Of a DNA stretch of 64,000 bases, positions 42,422 to 51,280 are shown piece by piece (position 1 is the stretch's first letter; each line of letters begins with the position of its first letter). The DNA lies in NCBI GenBank assembly GCA_004431415.1, contig QPMI01000306.1, positions 1-64,000 of the forward strand, in the 5' to 3' direction. The notes beneath the pieces are model-generated. The model worked only from the letters and a program-made list of their open reading frames with translations, did not search any database and was not told where the DNA came from. Both the position numbers and the translations under genes were made by a program. This DNA is from Cyanophora paradoxa. Taxonomy: Eukaryota > Glaucocystophyceae > Cyanophorales > Cyanophoraceae.

Positions 42422-42760
42422 ATGACGGCTTTTCAAGACAAGTATATACCAACAACAAAAGGACTTAAAGATTTCTTGTTACATATCAGAAAAGGACAGA
42501 GTATGATGCCGATTAGCGAAGCACAGAAGCGCGCAATTTACCGTTACCGCAAGACCGAAAAGGGTCGTGAATATCTGAAAAAGTACAGCAACAGACTGTC
42601 GAAACCTTTGAAGGAATTAAACGACACCGACGAGTGTTACCGAGCGATGAAGATAGTCAATAGTTCACAACGCCAATACGTCGCGAACGCTGTGTGTTAC
42701 ATTAAATGCGTTTATGGGGTTCCACACTCAAATCGGGGGCGCCCCTCGATCTACTTCTGA
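42422..42760 (+). CDS. Unknown small basic protein, 112 aa
   Basis: Start chosen at ATG in GCAAAAAATGAC; the frame is open further upstream to 42266 but without another comparable start. The protein is strongly basic and helical in the middle (YRYRKTEKGREYLKKYSNRL), then has Cys/Tyr-rich residues (VANAVCYIKCVYGVP) and ends in RGRPSIYF. The repeated R/K-x2-Y pattern suggests nucleic-acid binding. The family is not recognised. It sits in the same orientation as the 104-aa ORF and is followed by AT-rich non-coding sequence with TCTCAGCGCG repeated twice (about 42774). Confidence 0.45.
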   Translation: MTAFQDKYIPTTKGLKDFLLHIRKGQSMMPISEAQKRAIYRYRKTEKGREYLKKYSNRLSKPLKELNDTDECYRAMKIVNSSQRQYVANAVCYIKCVYGVPHSNRGRPSIYF

Positions 42761-43026
42761 TCTTGTTTTTTCTCAGCGCGTCTCAGCGCGTTGTTTGTAT
42801 TATTTTAAGAACCATTGTATGATGGTCGACCCTTTGTAATTTTTCCCTTTTGCTTGACCGATCGATTAAATGCGCCGGCAACAAATGACGTCATAGAATG
42901 AAATCACTTAAAGAATAAATTTATTTGCATACTTCGTAGATATTCGACACCACCTCAGTTCATCCGTGCGATCGGTTTTCCACCTCGGCTTCTAGCACTA
43001 GTACTAACACCTGTACATAAACCTCT
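42761..43026. other. AT-rich intergenic sequence, no gene seen
   Basis: Contains a tandem TCTCAGCGCG pair and an AATAAA near 42915, which could serve as a polyadenylation signal for a plus-strand transcript. Nothing else recognised. Confidence 0.45.
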
Positions 43027-43446
43027 TCATAGCGCCCCCCGCGCATAGCCCCGACGGATGAATACAAAATACGCCTGGGAGAAGGGGTAGGTTTTGAAGT
43101 AGATCTTCTTCCCATCCACTTCATCCAATGACTGACAGTGATGACAGAAGTGGCTTATTGCATCACATACGTTCAACAATCCGGTTCCTGTGATTGAACC
43201 CAGTGCATTGAGGGTAGTTGCGTCGGCACAAGTAATTGCCTCCTGTTGCATTTGGATGATAAGCTTGCCAAATGTGACCATCATCACACAGATAGACCGC
43301 AGCTGTCCATTTGGCGTGCACCCACAATCGCCGATGCTTTCAATTGGGTCATTGGAGATTGCACCCGCTTCATCAGTTGGGAATGTGTCTCTGTAGTTCT
43401 TGAAGATCGAGCAAGTCTCAGGGAGTGCAACAAACCGAAAAGCCAT
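43027..43446 (-). CDS. Hypothetical Cys-rich protein, 139 aa, possibly the 3' part of a spliced gene
   Basis: The frame from ATG 43446 to the stop at 43027 gives a soluble protein with several Cys/His residues (SIGDCGCTPNGQ, VCDAISHFCHHCQSLDE). Directly upstream, in another frame (about 43450-43560), is a clear coiled coil (REMETRIANLEKRVLVMEKK) ending NTQ. The two pieces may be one gene broken by a frameshift or joined by unseen splicing. No family recognised. Confidence 0.4.
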   Translation of the reverse strand: MAFRFVALPETCSIFKNYRDTFPTDEAGAISNDPIESIGDCGCTPNGQLRSICVMMVTFGKLIIQMQQEAITCADATTLNALGSITGTGLLNVCDAISHFCHHCQSLDEVDGKKIYFKTYPFSQAYFVFIRRGYARGAL

Positions 43447-43680
43447 CGCACCTGTGTGTTGGCTTTGTTCTTTTTCTCCATGACTAGAACGCGCTTCTCG
43501 AGATTTGCTATTCTTGTCTCCATTTCTCGTGCTCTGTGCTTCGTTTGCACTTCGACGAAAAACAGAAGGGCCAGCCGCGCCCCTCGAGACCCATACCCAC
43601 CCACCGAGGCGCAAACGGGGCACGAAAAACACATAAATTTCAAAGGATTCGCGAAAGTACACAAGGGAAACCGCCAAAAT

Positions 43681-43869
43681 CTACTGGGAGCGGCGGGAGG
43701 AGCGCGCGGGGTTGCGCCGGACCTCGTACGGGGCGCCGCGGGTTTTCACGGGGGCCATGCGGCGGGGCTTAGGGGGGGCCCGTGACGGGGGAGGCGGGGC
43801 GGGGGGCGGGGGCGGGGGGTAGGCAGGCTCGTCCACGATGTCGTACTCCTCCCGGAACGCCCCCTCGAC
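43681..43869 (-). pseudogene. Proline-rich C-terminal exon fragment with a frame break at a C-run
   Basis: On the minus strand, EGAFREEYDIVDEPAYPPPP is followed by a Pro-rich run; the frame meets TAA just after a run of seven C residues (43772-43778 on the plus strand). Shifting frame there gives a basic tail, MAPVKTRGAPYEVRRNPARS, ending at TAG 43681-43683. An indel in the homopolymer, real or technical, would explain the split. Family unknown. Confidence 0.35.
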
Positions 43870-44272
43870 CTATCAGGGCTAGGGCAGTCAAGTAGGCTAG
43901 CGTGTGGTGTAGTTTGCCTTGTACAGAATGTGAGTAGTACCCCCTGCCGCCGCCGATATGCGAGAGGGGCTAGGAGGTCTTGATGGTGGGTTGGGGTGGG
44001 GTCCAAGGGGGCGTGTGCGACCCTTCTGTTTTTTGTCGAAGCACATCAATTTTGTTTTAACCGCGCAAACATAGATGGAATTCTTCTGTCGCTTTTGTCG
44101 CAAGGAACCCAGAATGGATTCCAAAAAGAGCAGGTGCCAGAGCGTGTACAAGAATTTCCATGCACAATTTGCAATCAGATCAGCTCTGGTGCTGCCAACA
44201 CTTGCCACCCTTTGAGCCAGCATAGCGGTACATCTCAATTCAGCTGCCATCAACTTGTTTGATTTGGGAAAA
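43870..44272. other. Non-coding stretch between small GC-rich genes
   Basis: No gene supported. The word TTTTTGTCGAAGCACATCAA near 44031 resembles the reverse-strand text TTCGTCGAAGTGCAAACGAA near 43545 (both followed by CAGAAGGG-type sequence in minus orientation), so these may be diverged copies of one element. Confidence 0.4.
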
Positions 44273-44736
44273 TTAGCAGTGATGTGTCCACTTCTTGTAG
44301 AGCTGCGGGAATTTCAGAGAAGGATCACAAAAAACAAAGCGGATGCAGCGGACCTCGGGCTCGCGCGAGGGGATGGGGACCACGGAGGCGGCATTCTTGT
44401 CGGCCTCGAGGGTCTCGTCGTCCATCTCCTCGGTAGCATCGACGATACGAGCCGCCAGGTCCTCCGATTCCGCCTCGGAGTTCTCGGGCTCGTGGTCAAA
44501 TGCCTGCGCCCAGGAAAATCAGCGGGCAAAGAGAGAGAACGCAAGGAAATAAGGCGGACCTCGAGCGCGACGGGGGCAGGCGCAGGGGACGGAGCGGCGA
44601 CGGGGACCGGAGCGGCGAGGAGGGCCGGAGCGGCGGAGAGGGCAGGAGCGTCCTTGGGGGCGCGTGTGGCCTTGTACTTGAGGGCCAGAGTGGGCTTGAT
44701 GGGCTTGGTGAGCTTGGCGGGCACGCTCATGTCCAT
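44273..44736 (-). CDS. Small three-exon gene of unknown function, about 118 aa
   Basis: Exons on the minus strand: 44736-44560 (59 codons from ATGGACATGAGC), 44503-44354 (50 codons) and 44302-44273 (9 codons plus TAA). Introns of 56 and 51 bp both begin GTCCGC and end (G)CGCAG/CCGCAG, and all joins are in phase 0. The product starts with a Lys-rich segment (MDMSVPAKLTKPIKPTLALK), has an Ala/Pro-rich linker, then an acidic second exon (DHEPENSEAESEDLAARIVD, EEMDDETLEADKN) and ends LYKKWTHHC. The frame also reads through intron 2 to the same stop, so that intron is less certain. It abuts the GC-rich dispersed repeat and may belong to that element. Confidence 0.42.
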
Positions 44737-44759
44737 CGGATCGTCGAGGACAAAGAGGG

Positions 44760-45045
44760 CAGTCACAGAAGCCGCGCAGGTCGGCCGTTCGCAAGGCACG
44801 AAGCGTCCGCGGTGCTGGCTGTAGCTAGCTACGTGCCGACTGTAACATATAGATTACTCTGCCAGCCCCAGACTAGGCCAGGCTCGCCGCGCGGGGCGTG
44901 CGACCGCGCCGAAGGCAGGGGGTCGGGTCGGTCAGCGGCGCGGGCGCCGGGGAGCTAGCCAGCGTGCCTAGCTACCCGCATAGTGCTTCCGGTGCGTGCT
45001 CTGCGCTCTCCCGGCGCGGCGCTGCAGCGGCTGCACCAGTCTGCC
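44760..45045 (-). repeat. GC-rich dispersed repeat, copy 2 (inverted relative to 11.44-11.72 kb)
   Basis: Reverse-complement match to 11440-11720. Shared words on this strand include CGCGCAGGTCGGCCGTTCGC, GTAGCTAGCTACGTGCC, AGACTAGGCCAGGCTCGCCG and GCGCCGGGGAGCTAGCC. Confidence 0.8.
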
Positions 45046-45148
45046 ACCGAATTGCAGTACCACGCCGGCCAAGTTTGCCGTACCCAAAGTGCGGCTACTC
45101 GGAAATGTTTAATCGGTGATTAAATAAGGATATCCTAGGGCCCCACAC

Positions 45149-46003
45149 GTGGGGTATGCTTGGCCCATCATAAAACAGAAGATGGTTTCGATTTTCGTTG
45201 GACACACTGAGATTCAGAATGCTTTGTTTGCTGCAAATGATTGGAACGCTTTTGAGACCACCTTTCTTCAGCACTTCTGCCATGAGAGCCATCGTATGGC
45301 TTCACTTCGTAAATTCTATTCTTTCACCTACAAAATTGCCTGCGAGAGTGCTCGTCAGAAAGGTAAACCTCAGCCGAGCTATGTGGAGTTTGCTGAAGAA
45401 GCGCATAAATTGGCATCGGAAGCTAATGTTGCTGTTGAGGAGGCGAATCTTCAAGTTTGGAAAGAGCTTGATTTGCCTGGTGCTCTTCCTGCTGACATCA
45501 AGTCCAAGGCCCGACTCATTCATTATTTGACTGATGAGTGGACCAAGTACTTGGAGAAGAACTCGCAGTTTTCGGTTCTACCTGGCTCAACATTTTCAAT
45601 TACGGAGCGTAGTTCCTTCGTCACACGCTCTGAGTTGGAAGTTCTTCGCTCTGAGTTGCGCTCTGAACTGGATTCTCGTGTTCGGTCCCTCGAAACTGAA
45701 CTCAAACATTTCCGCTTTGAAAACCAGAATGCGTTCTCTGACCTTTCGTCACAGCTGGATCGGTTTATGAATGCTACTTCATCTCGCAATAGCGCTCATT
45801 ACGGAAACTATGGTTCTTCGAATTCATACAATTACAATTTCTCTTCTCGTGGTGGTCGCGGTCGTGGTGCATTCCGCGGTGGTTTCAATAACCGCAACTC
45901 GTTTGATCGCCGCAATGACAATCCGCAACCGCGTGCTCGTTCGCAGGATCGCTCTGACTCGCAAGTTCGGAGCAATTCCGTCCCTCGCTCGGGGGGGCGC
46001 TAA
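45149..46003 (+). CDS. Gypsy-C Gag, 5'-truncated
   Basis: The reading frame enters at about 45151, aligning with AWPHVQLK of Gypsy-A Gag, so roughly 110-140 N-terminal residues are missing. Capsid-like part: FETTFLQHFCHESHRMASLR and FYSFTYKIACESARQK. A long coiled coil follows (SELEVLRSELRSELDSRVRS). The C-terminus is a glycine/arginine-rich tail (FSSRGGRGRGAFRGGFNNRN) with no CCHC knuckle. The frame ends in SGGR-TAA directly after a run of seven G residues, which overlaps the proposed frameshift site. The upstream boundary abuts GC-rich repeat DNA; no LTR is present. Confidence 0.9.
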   Translation: MGYAWPIIKQKMVSIFVGHTEIQNALFAANDWNAFETTFLQHFCHESHRMASLRKFYSFTYKIACESARQKGKPQPSYVEFAEEAHKLASEANVAVEEANLQVWKELDLPGALPADIKSKARLIHYLTDEWTKYLEKNSQFSVLPGSTFSITERSSFVTRSELEVLRSELRSELDSRVRSLETELKHFRFENQNAFSDLSSQLDRFMNATSSRNSAHYGNYGSSNSYNYNFSSRGGRGRGAFRGGFNNRNSFDRRNDNPQPRARSQDRSDSQVRSNSVPRSGGR

Positions 46004-46035
46004 CCCAGCCAGGTTTTTCAGCCCGCCTGGCTGGG
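45991..46035 (+). promoter_or_regulatory. Putative -1 frameshift signal at Gypsy-C gag/pol boundary
   Basis: A G-run of seven (45991-45997, G GGG GGG in the gag frame) is followed by CGCTAA and a 10-bp perfect hairpin: CCCAGCCAGG (46004-46013), 12-nt loop, CCTGGCTGGG (46026-46035). Pol continues in the -1 frame with no stop across the overlap. Confidence 0.75.
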
Positions 46036-49000
46036 GCAAATCAGCCAGCAACCCAACGGAGGGGTTTAATTTCGATTTCTCCGCTTATTTCATTCAATGA
46101 GTATCTTCGACGTACGTCTGCTTTCTCTTCCCTTCCCAATTCTCCTCCACTTCCTTCTATTTCTTCTTTTCCTGTGTCCAATACCAGCAAATCTAAGAGT
46201 TCTGCTAATTTTGACAGTGGCAAGATTTGTTGTGCTCAAAATGTTCAAGGTCATTCGATCAGTGCTTCTACCCCAAGCTGTGATGCCTCTTCTCTGGAAC
46301 AGAGGACCATGCTTGTTTCCAAGCAGAAGGGAGAATTCATTCGAGTGCCTCTCTCTCAGTGTACCAGCAAGGTTTCTTTGTCTCTTTCCGCTTTTCCCAG
46401 AAGGCATTATGGATCACTTGGTGGAATTTCGAAGAGCAAACAACCTCTTGAAATTGTTGGAAATAGCAGTAGCACTTCAAGCCCAAAAAGTCCCTCTGAC
46501 AACTCCCACTCTCCTAGAGAGAATTCTCCAGCAGGGAGACAGTTTGCTGTCTGATATTTCACTGGTCACAAGAAGACTGGTGCAGAAGTTGAAACTTCAA
46601 AATCAGGTAATTAAGACCTCATTCACGCCTTGTGTTCGCCTGCCCAATTCACATCTTGTTAATGTACCTGGCGAGATTTTGATTAAAGGGTCAATCGGTC
46701 CTTTGACAGCATCTTTCCCATTTCTTGTTGTGGACTTTCCCAATTATCCATATGCCGGCATTCTTGGACAAGATTTCTTGTCTGAATTTGGAGTGACATA
46801 TAAGAATGAACAGGTGAACAGGCGCTCCATCACATTCTCGAAGTTCCCAGATCAGCCAGTAGAGTGCAAGATTGCTTCTATTACTTTTGGATCAGATCAG
46901 CAGCATGGATCCTTGCCAGATTCTCCTCAACCACGCCCTGATGAATCATCTCACAATTCTGATGAGTGTTCTGAAGAATATGGTGTGATTATGGAGACTG
47001 CTGAGAAGGTCAAGCTTGATCCTGGAACTCAGAGGTTTGTTTGGATGCGAGCACCCAGCCGCTGCTATGTGCAGGATGGCGAAGGCTTTATTGATGACTT
47101 TAGAGAATGGAACGAGAATGAGTTTGTCCATGTGGCAGGTGGCCCAGCTCATTGTCGTGGAGGACGTATCAAGGTATTGCTTGTCAATCTTGATCCAAGG
47201 TCTGACAGGGGACCGGCAGTAATACCTGAAGGTACCCGGCTAGCCAGGTTTGTTCCGAGCAAGAGTAAAACATCAGTTGTCCACAACATGCCGGAAATCT
47301 GTGATGTCAACCTGGTGCTGAGTTATGACTCATCTGGGAAAGGAAGTTTTGTGCACACTTCTGAGTACAAGGGTCCTGATTCAGTAGATATCACTGCGTC
47401 CGAAGCTGTTCTCCAGTCTTCTTTTGATGATTCAAGTAAAAGAGTTTCAGATTCTGTTGTAAATAACTCGACTTCATTAGATAGCGATAAAAAGAGTTCT
47501 GTATTTTCGCAAGCAAGTTCTGTACCAGTATCTTCGGTCGATGAAGTAATTCTGAAGGAGATTCGGGAGCGATTTGGTGATAATGTTGCAAGCCTCATCT
47601 CTCCATGCAGTGTTGGTTCAGCTGATGATAATCTTGATGAGAGGAAGCTTATGTGGGATTTCTTGGCGAGGAAGCATGAAGTATTTGCTGAGGGTCAATG
47701 GAAACATGATGAGTCCAGACCTGGTCCTCCTATTGAGCATAGCATTGACACTGGAGATGCAAAGCCGATTGCTGAACCTCCAAGACGTCTTTCTTTTGAC
47801 CAACGCCAAAAGATTGTTCAAGAGACCCAAAAGCTGATCAAAAGGAATTTAATTCGTCCTTCTAGAAGCCCTTGGGCCGCTCCAGTGGTCCTTGTGCGGA
47901 AGAAGGATGGTTCATATCGTTTCTGCATCGATTACAGAAGGCTCAACAGTGTTACCAAGGATGATGCATATCCCTTACCAAGAATTGATGATGCTCTTGA
48001 AGCTCTTTCTGGATCCATATATATTTCTGTTGCAGATTGTGATGATGGATATTGGAATGTCAAGATGAGTGAGAAGGATCGGCCGAAGACAGCTTTTAGG
48101 ACACCAACTGTTTATATGAGTGGAATGTCATGCCGCAGGGCCTCAAAACGGCCCCTGCGACATTTCAGATGTTGATGAATGGAGTGTTAGGAGCGTACCT
48201 TTACATCTTTATTCTTGTTTATCTTGATGATATATGTGTCTTTTCCAGGAGTCTGAAGGAGCATTTCGAACATCTTGAATGGGTTTTTGATCAGCTGATT
48301 GCTGCTCACCTGCGGTTAAAAGCACGCAAGTGTCGTTTCTTCAAGGCTGAAGCTGAGTACCTTGGATTTGTTGTTTGCCGAGAAGGAATCAAGCCGTGTG
48401 ACAGCAAAGTTCAGGCTGTGAAGAATTTCAAGACTCCAACATCTGTATCAGAAGTCAGGTCTTTCTTAGGTTTAGTGAATTACTACAGGGTCTTCATACC
48501 TTCATGTGCAATCATTGCTTCTCCATTGTATGATTTGTTGAAATCCAAGAATTTGTTTGTATGGGGAGAATCACAAGACTTTGCTTTCGGTAAGCTCAAG
48601 GAGTTATTGTGTTCCTCTCCTATTCTTGCATATCCAGATTTCAAGAAGTCTTTTATCCTCAAAACAGATGCTTCGAAAACTGGCATTGGTGCTGTGTTGT
48701 CGCAACTGGATGACAATGGTCAGGAGCGAGTCATTTCGTTTGCTTCCAAGACACTCACCCCAGCTGAGCGCAAGTGGAACAAGGAGGTTGTTATTGCATA
48801 TGCTGCTGAACCGTTATCAGATGAGCAACAGAAGTGGACAGTTACTGAGCAGGAGTTATATGCTGTTTACTGGGCTGTGACTAAAAAGTTCTCACATTAT
48901 CTGAAAGGTCCCAAGTTCTTCATCAAGTCGGATCACAGTGCTCTCCAGTATATGAAGTCGAATAAGGAGTTCCCAAATGCTCGGATCGCCCGCTGGATTC

Positions 49001-50465
49001 TTGGAATGCAGGAGTACAACTATGAAATTTCGCACAAGTCTGGTACCCTGAATGCTGATGCGATGCACTTTCGAGACTTGTGAAGCGAGTTGTTGCCAAG
49101 ATTGAAGAGTTGTCTCTCATTTCTCCTATCATTCCCATCCCTATTCTTGTGAATGCAGTTGAGCTTGATTTATCTCTTTCTGCTTGTGATATTAGAGCTG
49201 CTCAACTTGAGGATCCGTTGCTCAACACCATGATCAGGTATCTTGAAGATGATGTGCTTGTCCTTCCTGAGGGCGTGGACAAGTCAGTGGAGCGAACACT
49301 CAAGAGTGGGAAGTTCGTACTGAAATGTGATGTACTTTGTCGCCAACGAACTGGATCTGATTCTTTTCAAGTTGTTGTTCCGTACTGCATGACTCAACAG
49401 GTTCTTCGCGCTCTTCACGACAATTTCGGACATCCTGGAGTGACCAAGTTGATCGATCTTGTCTCATCTCGTTACTATTGGAAGAACTTGCGTCGCGATG
49501 TCTATGATTATGTTCGGAGCTGCCACAAGTGTCAGTTGATCAAACCGAAGCCAACCTCTTCGAATCTTCCGACTGTATCTGTGGTTGCTGATGCTCCGAT
49601 GCAACACATTGAGATCGACATCGTGGGGCCGTTTCCCATATCGAGTCGTGGTAACAAGTACGTGGTGACAATTGTCGATGTTTTTACTCGATGGGGCACC
49701 GCAGTGCCTGCACGGTCCAAGTCGGCCACTGTCGCTGTTCGCGCACTTTTCGAACATTGGATCCCTGAACATGGAGTTCCTCGCAAAATCTCTTCTGATC
49801 GTGGCGGAGAATTCGATAATCTCATTCTGCAAGAGTTGGAACGGATCTTCGGAATAAAACATGTTTTCGCTGCTCCATATCATCCCCAATCGCAGGGTCT
49901 CGTGGAAAAGTTCAACGATGTTCTCGTCACTCGCCTTCGTTTCTATGCGGAACAGAACGAGAAGCAATGGGACTTGTTCATTCCTTTCGCCTTGTTTGCG
50001 ATTCGCAACTTCAAGAATCCTTCGACTGGATTCACACCTTTCGAGATGTTGTACGGTCGACAGTGTACGCTTCCTACTGATTTGTTGCTTGAACCTGATA
50101 TCACTGTCGGCAATTCTGCTTCTACTCACGCTGCTGAGCTTGGTCGTCGGTTCTCGCGTATCTACTCCGAGGCTAATTTGGTTCGGCAAGCTCGACAGGA
50201 CGCACAAGGGCAAGCTGCCTCACCCTCGGGTGACCCGTTGTTCGTTCAAGGTGAACAGGTCTGTGTCAAGACCCCTTCGACTCGTTTGCGCAAGATGGAC
50301 CCCAAGTTCACTGGTCCATGGGAGATCGTTGCTGATGCCTCTCGTGGACATGGTGTGTCCTATGTGGTTCGATTTGTTGGTGGTGACAACAAGCTTGGCT
50401 ATTCTACCGGTGACAAGGTTACGGTTCACGCTGATCGTCTCATCCCCTACGTTGAGCGTGATTGA
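46004..50465 (+). pseudogene. Gypsy-C pol: degenerate protease, RT, RNase H, full integrase; several frameshifts
   Basis: Four frame segments. (1) -1 frame from gag to about 46554. (2) To 48175: protease C-terminal half with ILGQDFL but no D-S/T-G triad where expected (about 46540-46560), so catalytic sequence was lost together with a frame change; then the linker and RT start ([46 protein letters not shown]). (3) 48130-49083: a frame change near 48110, then MPQGLKTAPATF, the YLDD catalytic motif and RNase H (TDASKTGIGA, TEQELYAVYW, SDHSALQY) until one base is missing near 49062 in NADADALSRL. (4) 49080-50465: integrase with HHCC finger (FGHPG...CHKCQ), catalytic Asp, Asp and Glu (EIDIVGPF, SSDRGGEF, HPQSQGLVEKFND) and a GPF module (FTGPWEIV). 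Integrase itself is intact; protease and RT are not expressible as one chain. Confidence 0.93.
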
Positions 50466-51280
50466 GTTGGCCAGCGAGGACGTGGCCCTCTCAACTGCGG
50501 AGCGAAATGTTGTATCTCGAACCCAAACTCCCCCTCGTAGCATAGCCCTGTGCCCTATGTATGGTAGTCAGTTGGGGCTTGTACTGGCTTCTGTAATAAA
50601 TACACGAGACTCTTGCAGAATGACGGGTAAACATGTTCTCCCAAGTGTTCTTTGATCATTTCTTGCCGCAACCCGTCAGCCCCAGGTTTCCAATCTCTTG
50701 CAAAATAGAAGAAAGATGCACCCCAAAAACTTTCCAGGGGGAACATGCACATGGCGCTAGCCTTTGGCAAGTGCACCCTGCCCAGCAGAGGCCCTGTAAG
50801 AGGCTCTGCCCTTCCAAGTGGGCTAGCGCCATGTGCAGACATCAAATATGTGGTTTGGGGTGCATCTTTCTTTTGTTTGTGGCGGATCCAAAACCTGGGG
50901 CCTTCGAATTAGTGACTAGCTGGTGGCTGAATTCATCTGTCTAAGGCTAGCGCTTTGTGCATATTTCCCTATCTTTGGGGTTCATCTTTTTTCCTTTGTG
51001 CAGATTTGGGGTTAGACTAGCGCGTTGTGCAGACAACAGGCTAGCGCCATATGCAGATATCAAGTATGTGGTCTCTGCCTTCGTTGATGGCCTAGGTCTA
51101 GAACTAATGAACGCTGATGGCCGCGGTCTAGAATATTTCAGCTAAAATATCGGAAACTTGAAGACACCCCTCTGCTTTATTTACGTACTCTTTCTGTTGC
51201 AAATTAGCCACGGAGATTTTATATCGGCACACAGGCATTTGAGAACAACTTTGACACAGGCATTCGGTTTTAAAATCAAA
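50466..51280. other. Gypsy-C 3' flank and diverged repeat relics upstream of the glycosyltransferase gene
   Basis: No gene. 50466-50600 may be the element's 3' untranslated part (AATAAA at about 50598). At about 50680-50770 is a diverged reverse Sat124-like monomer, fused to a reversed GPR repeat (CCCAGCAGAGGCCCTG, GGCTCTGCCCTTCCAAGTGG to about 50822); at about 50825-50965 is a diverged forward monomer. Short GCTAGCGCCATATGCAGA relics reach 51065. Sequence closer to the gene is AT-rich with no clear motif. Confidence 0.65.

Noticed and set aside
41857-42760. Naming the two small ORFs as specific viral proteins
   Set aside because: No motif I can tie to a known viral family; kept as unknown.
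51158-51280. N-terminal extension of the glycosyltransferase by 41 codons
   Set aside because: No ATG in the extension; the ATG at 51281 gives a clear signal peptide. An upstream exon cannot be excluded.
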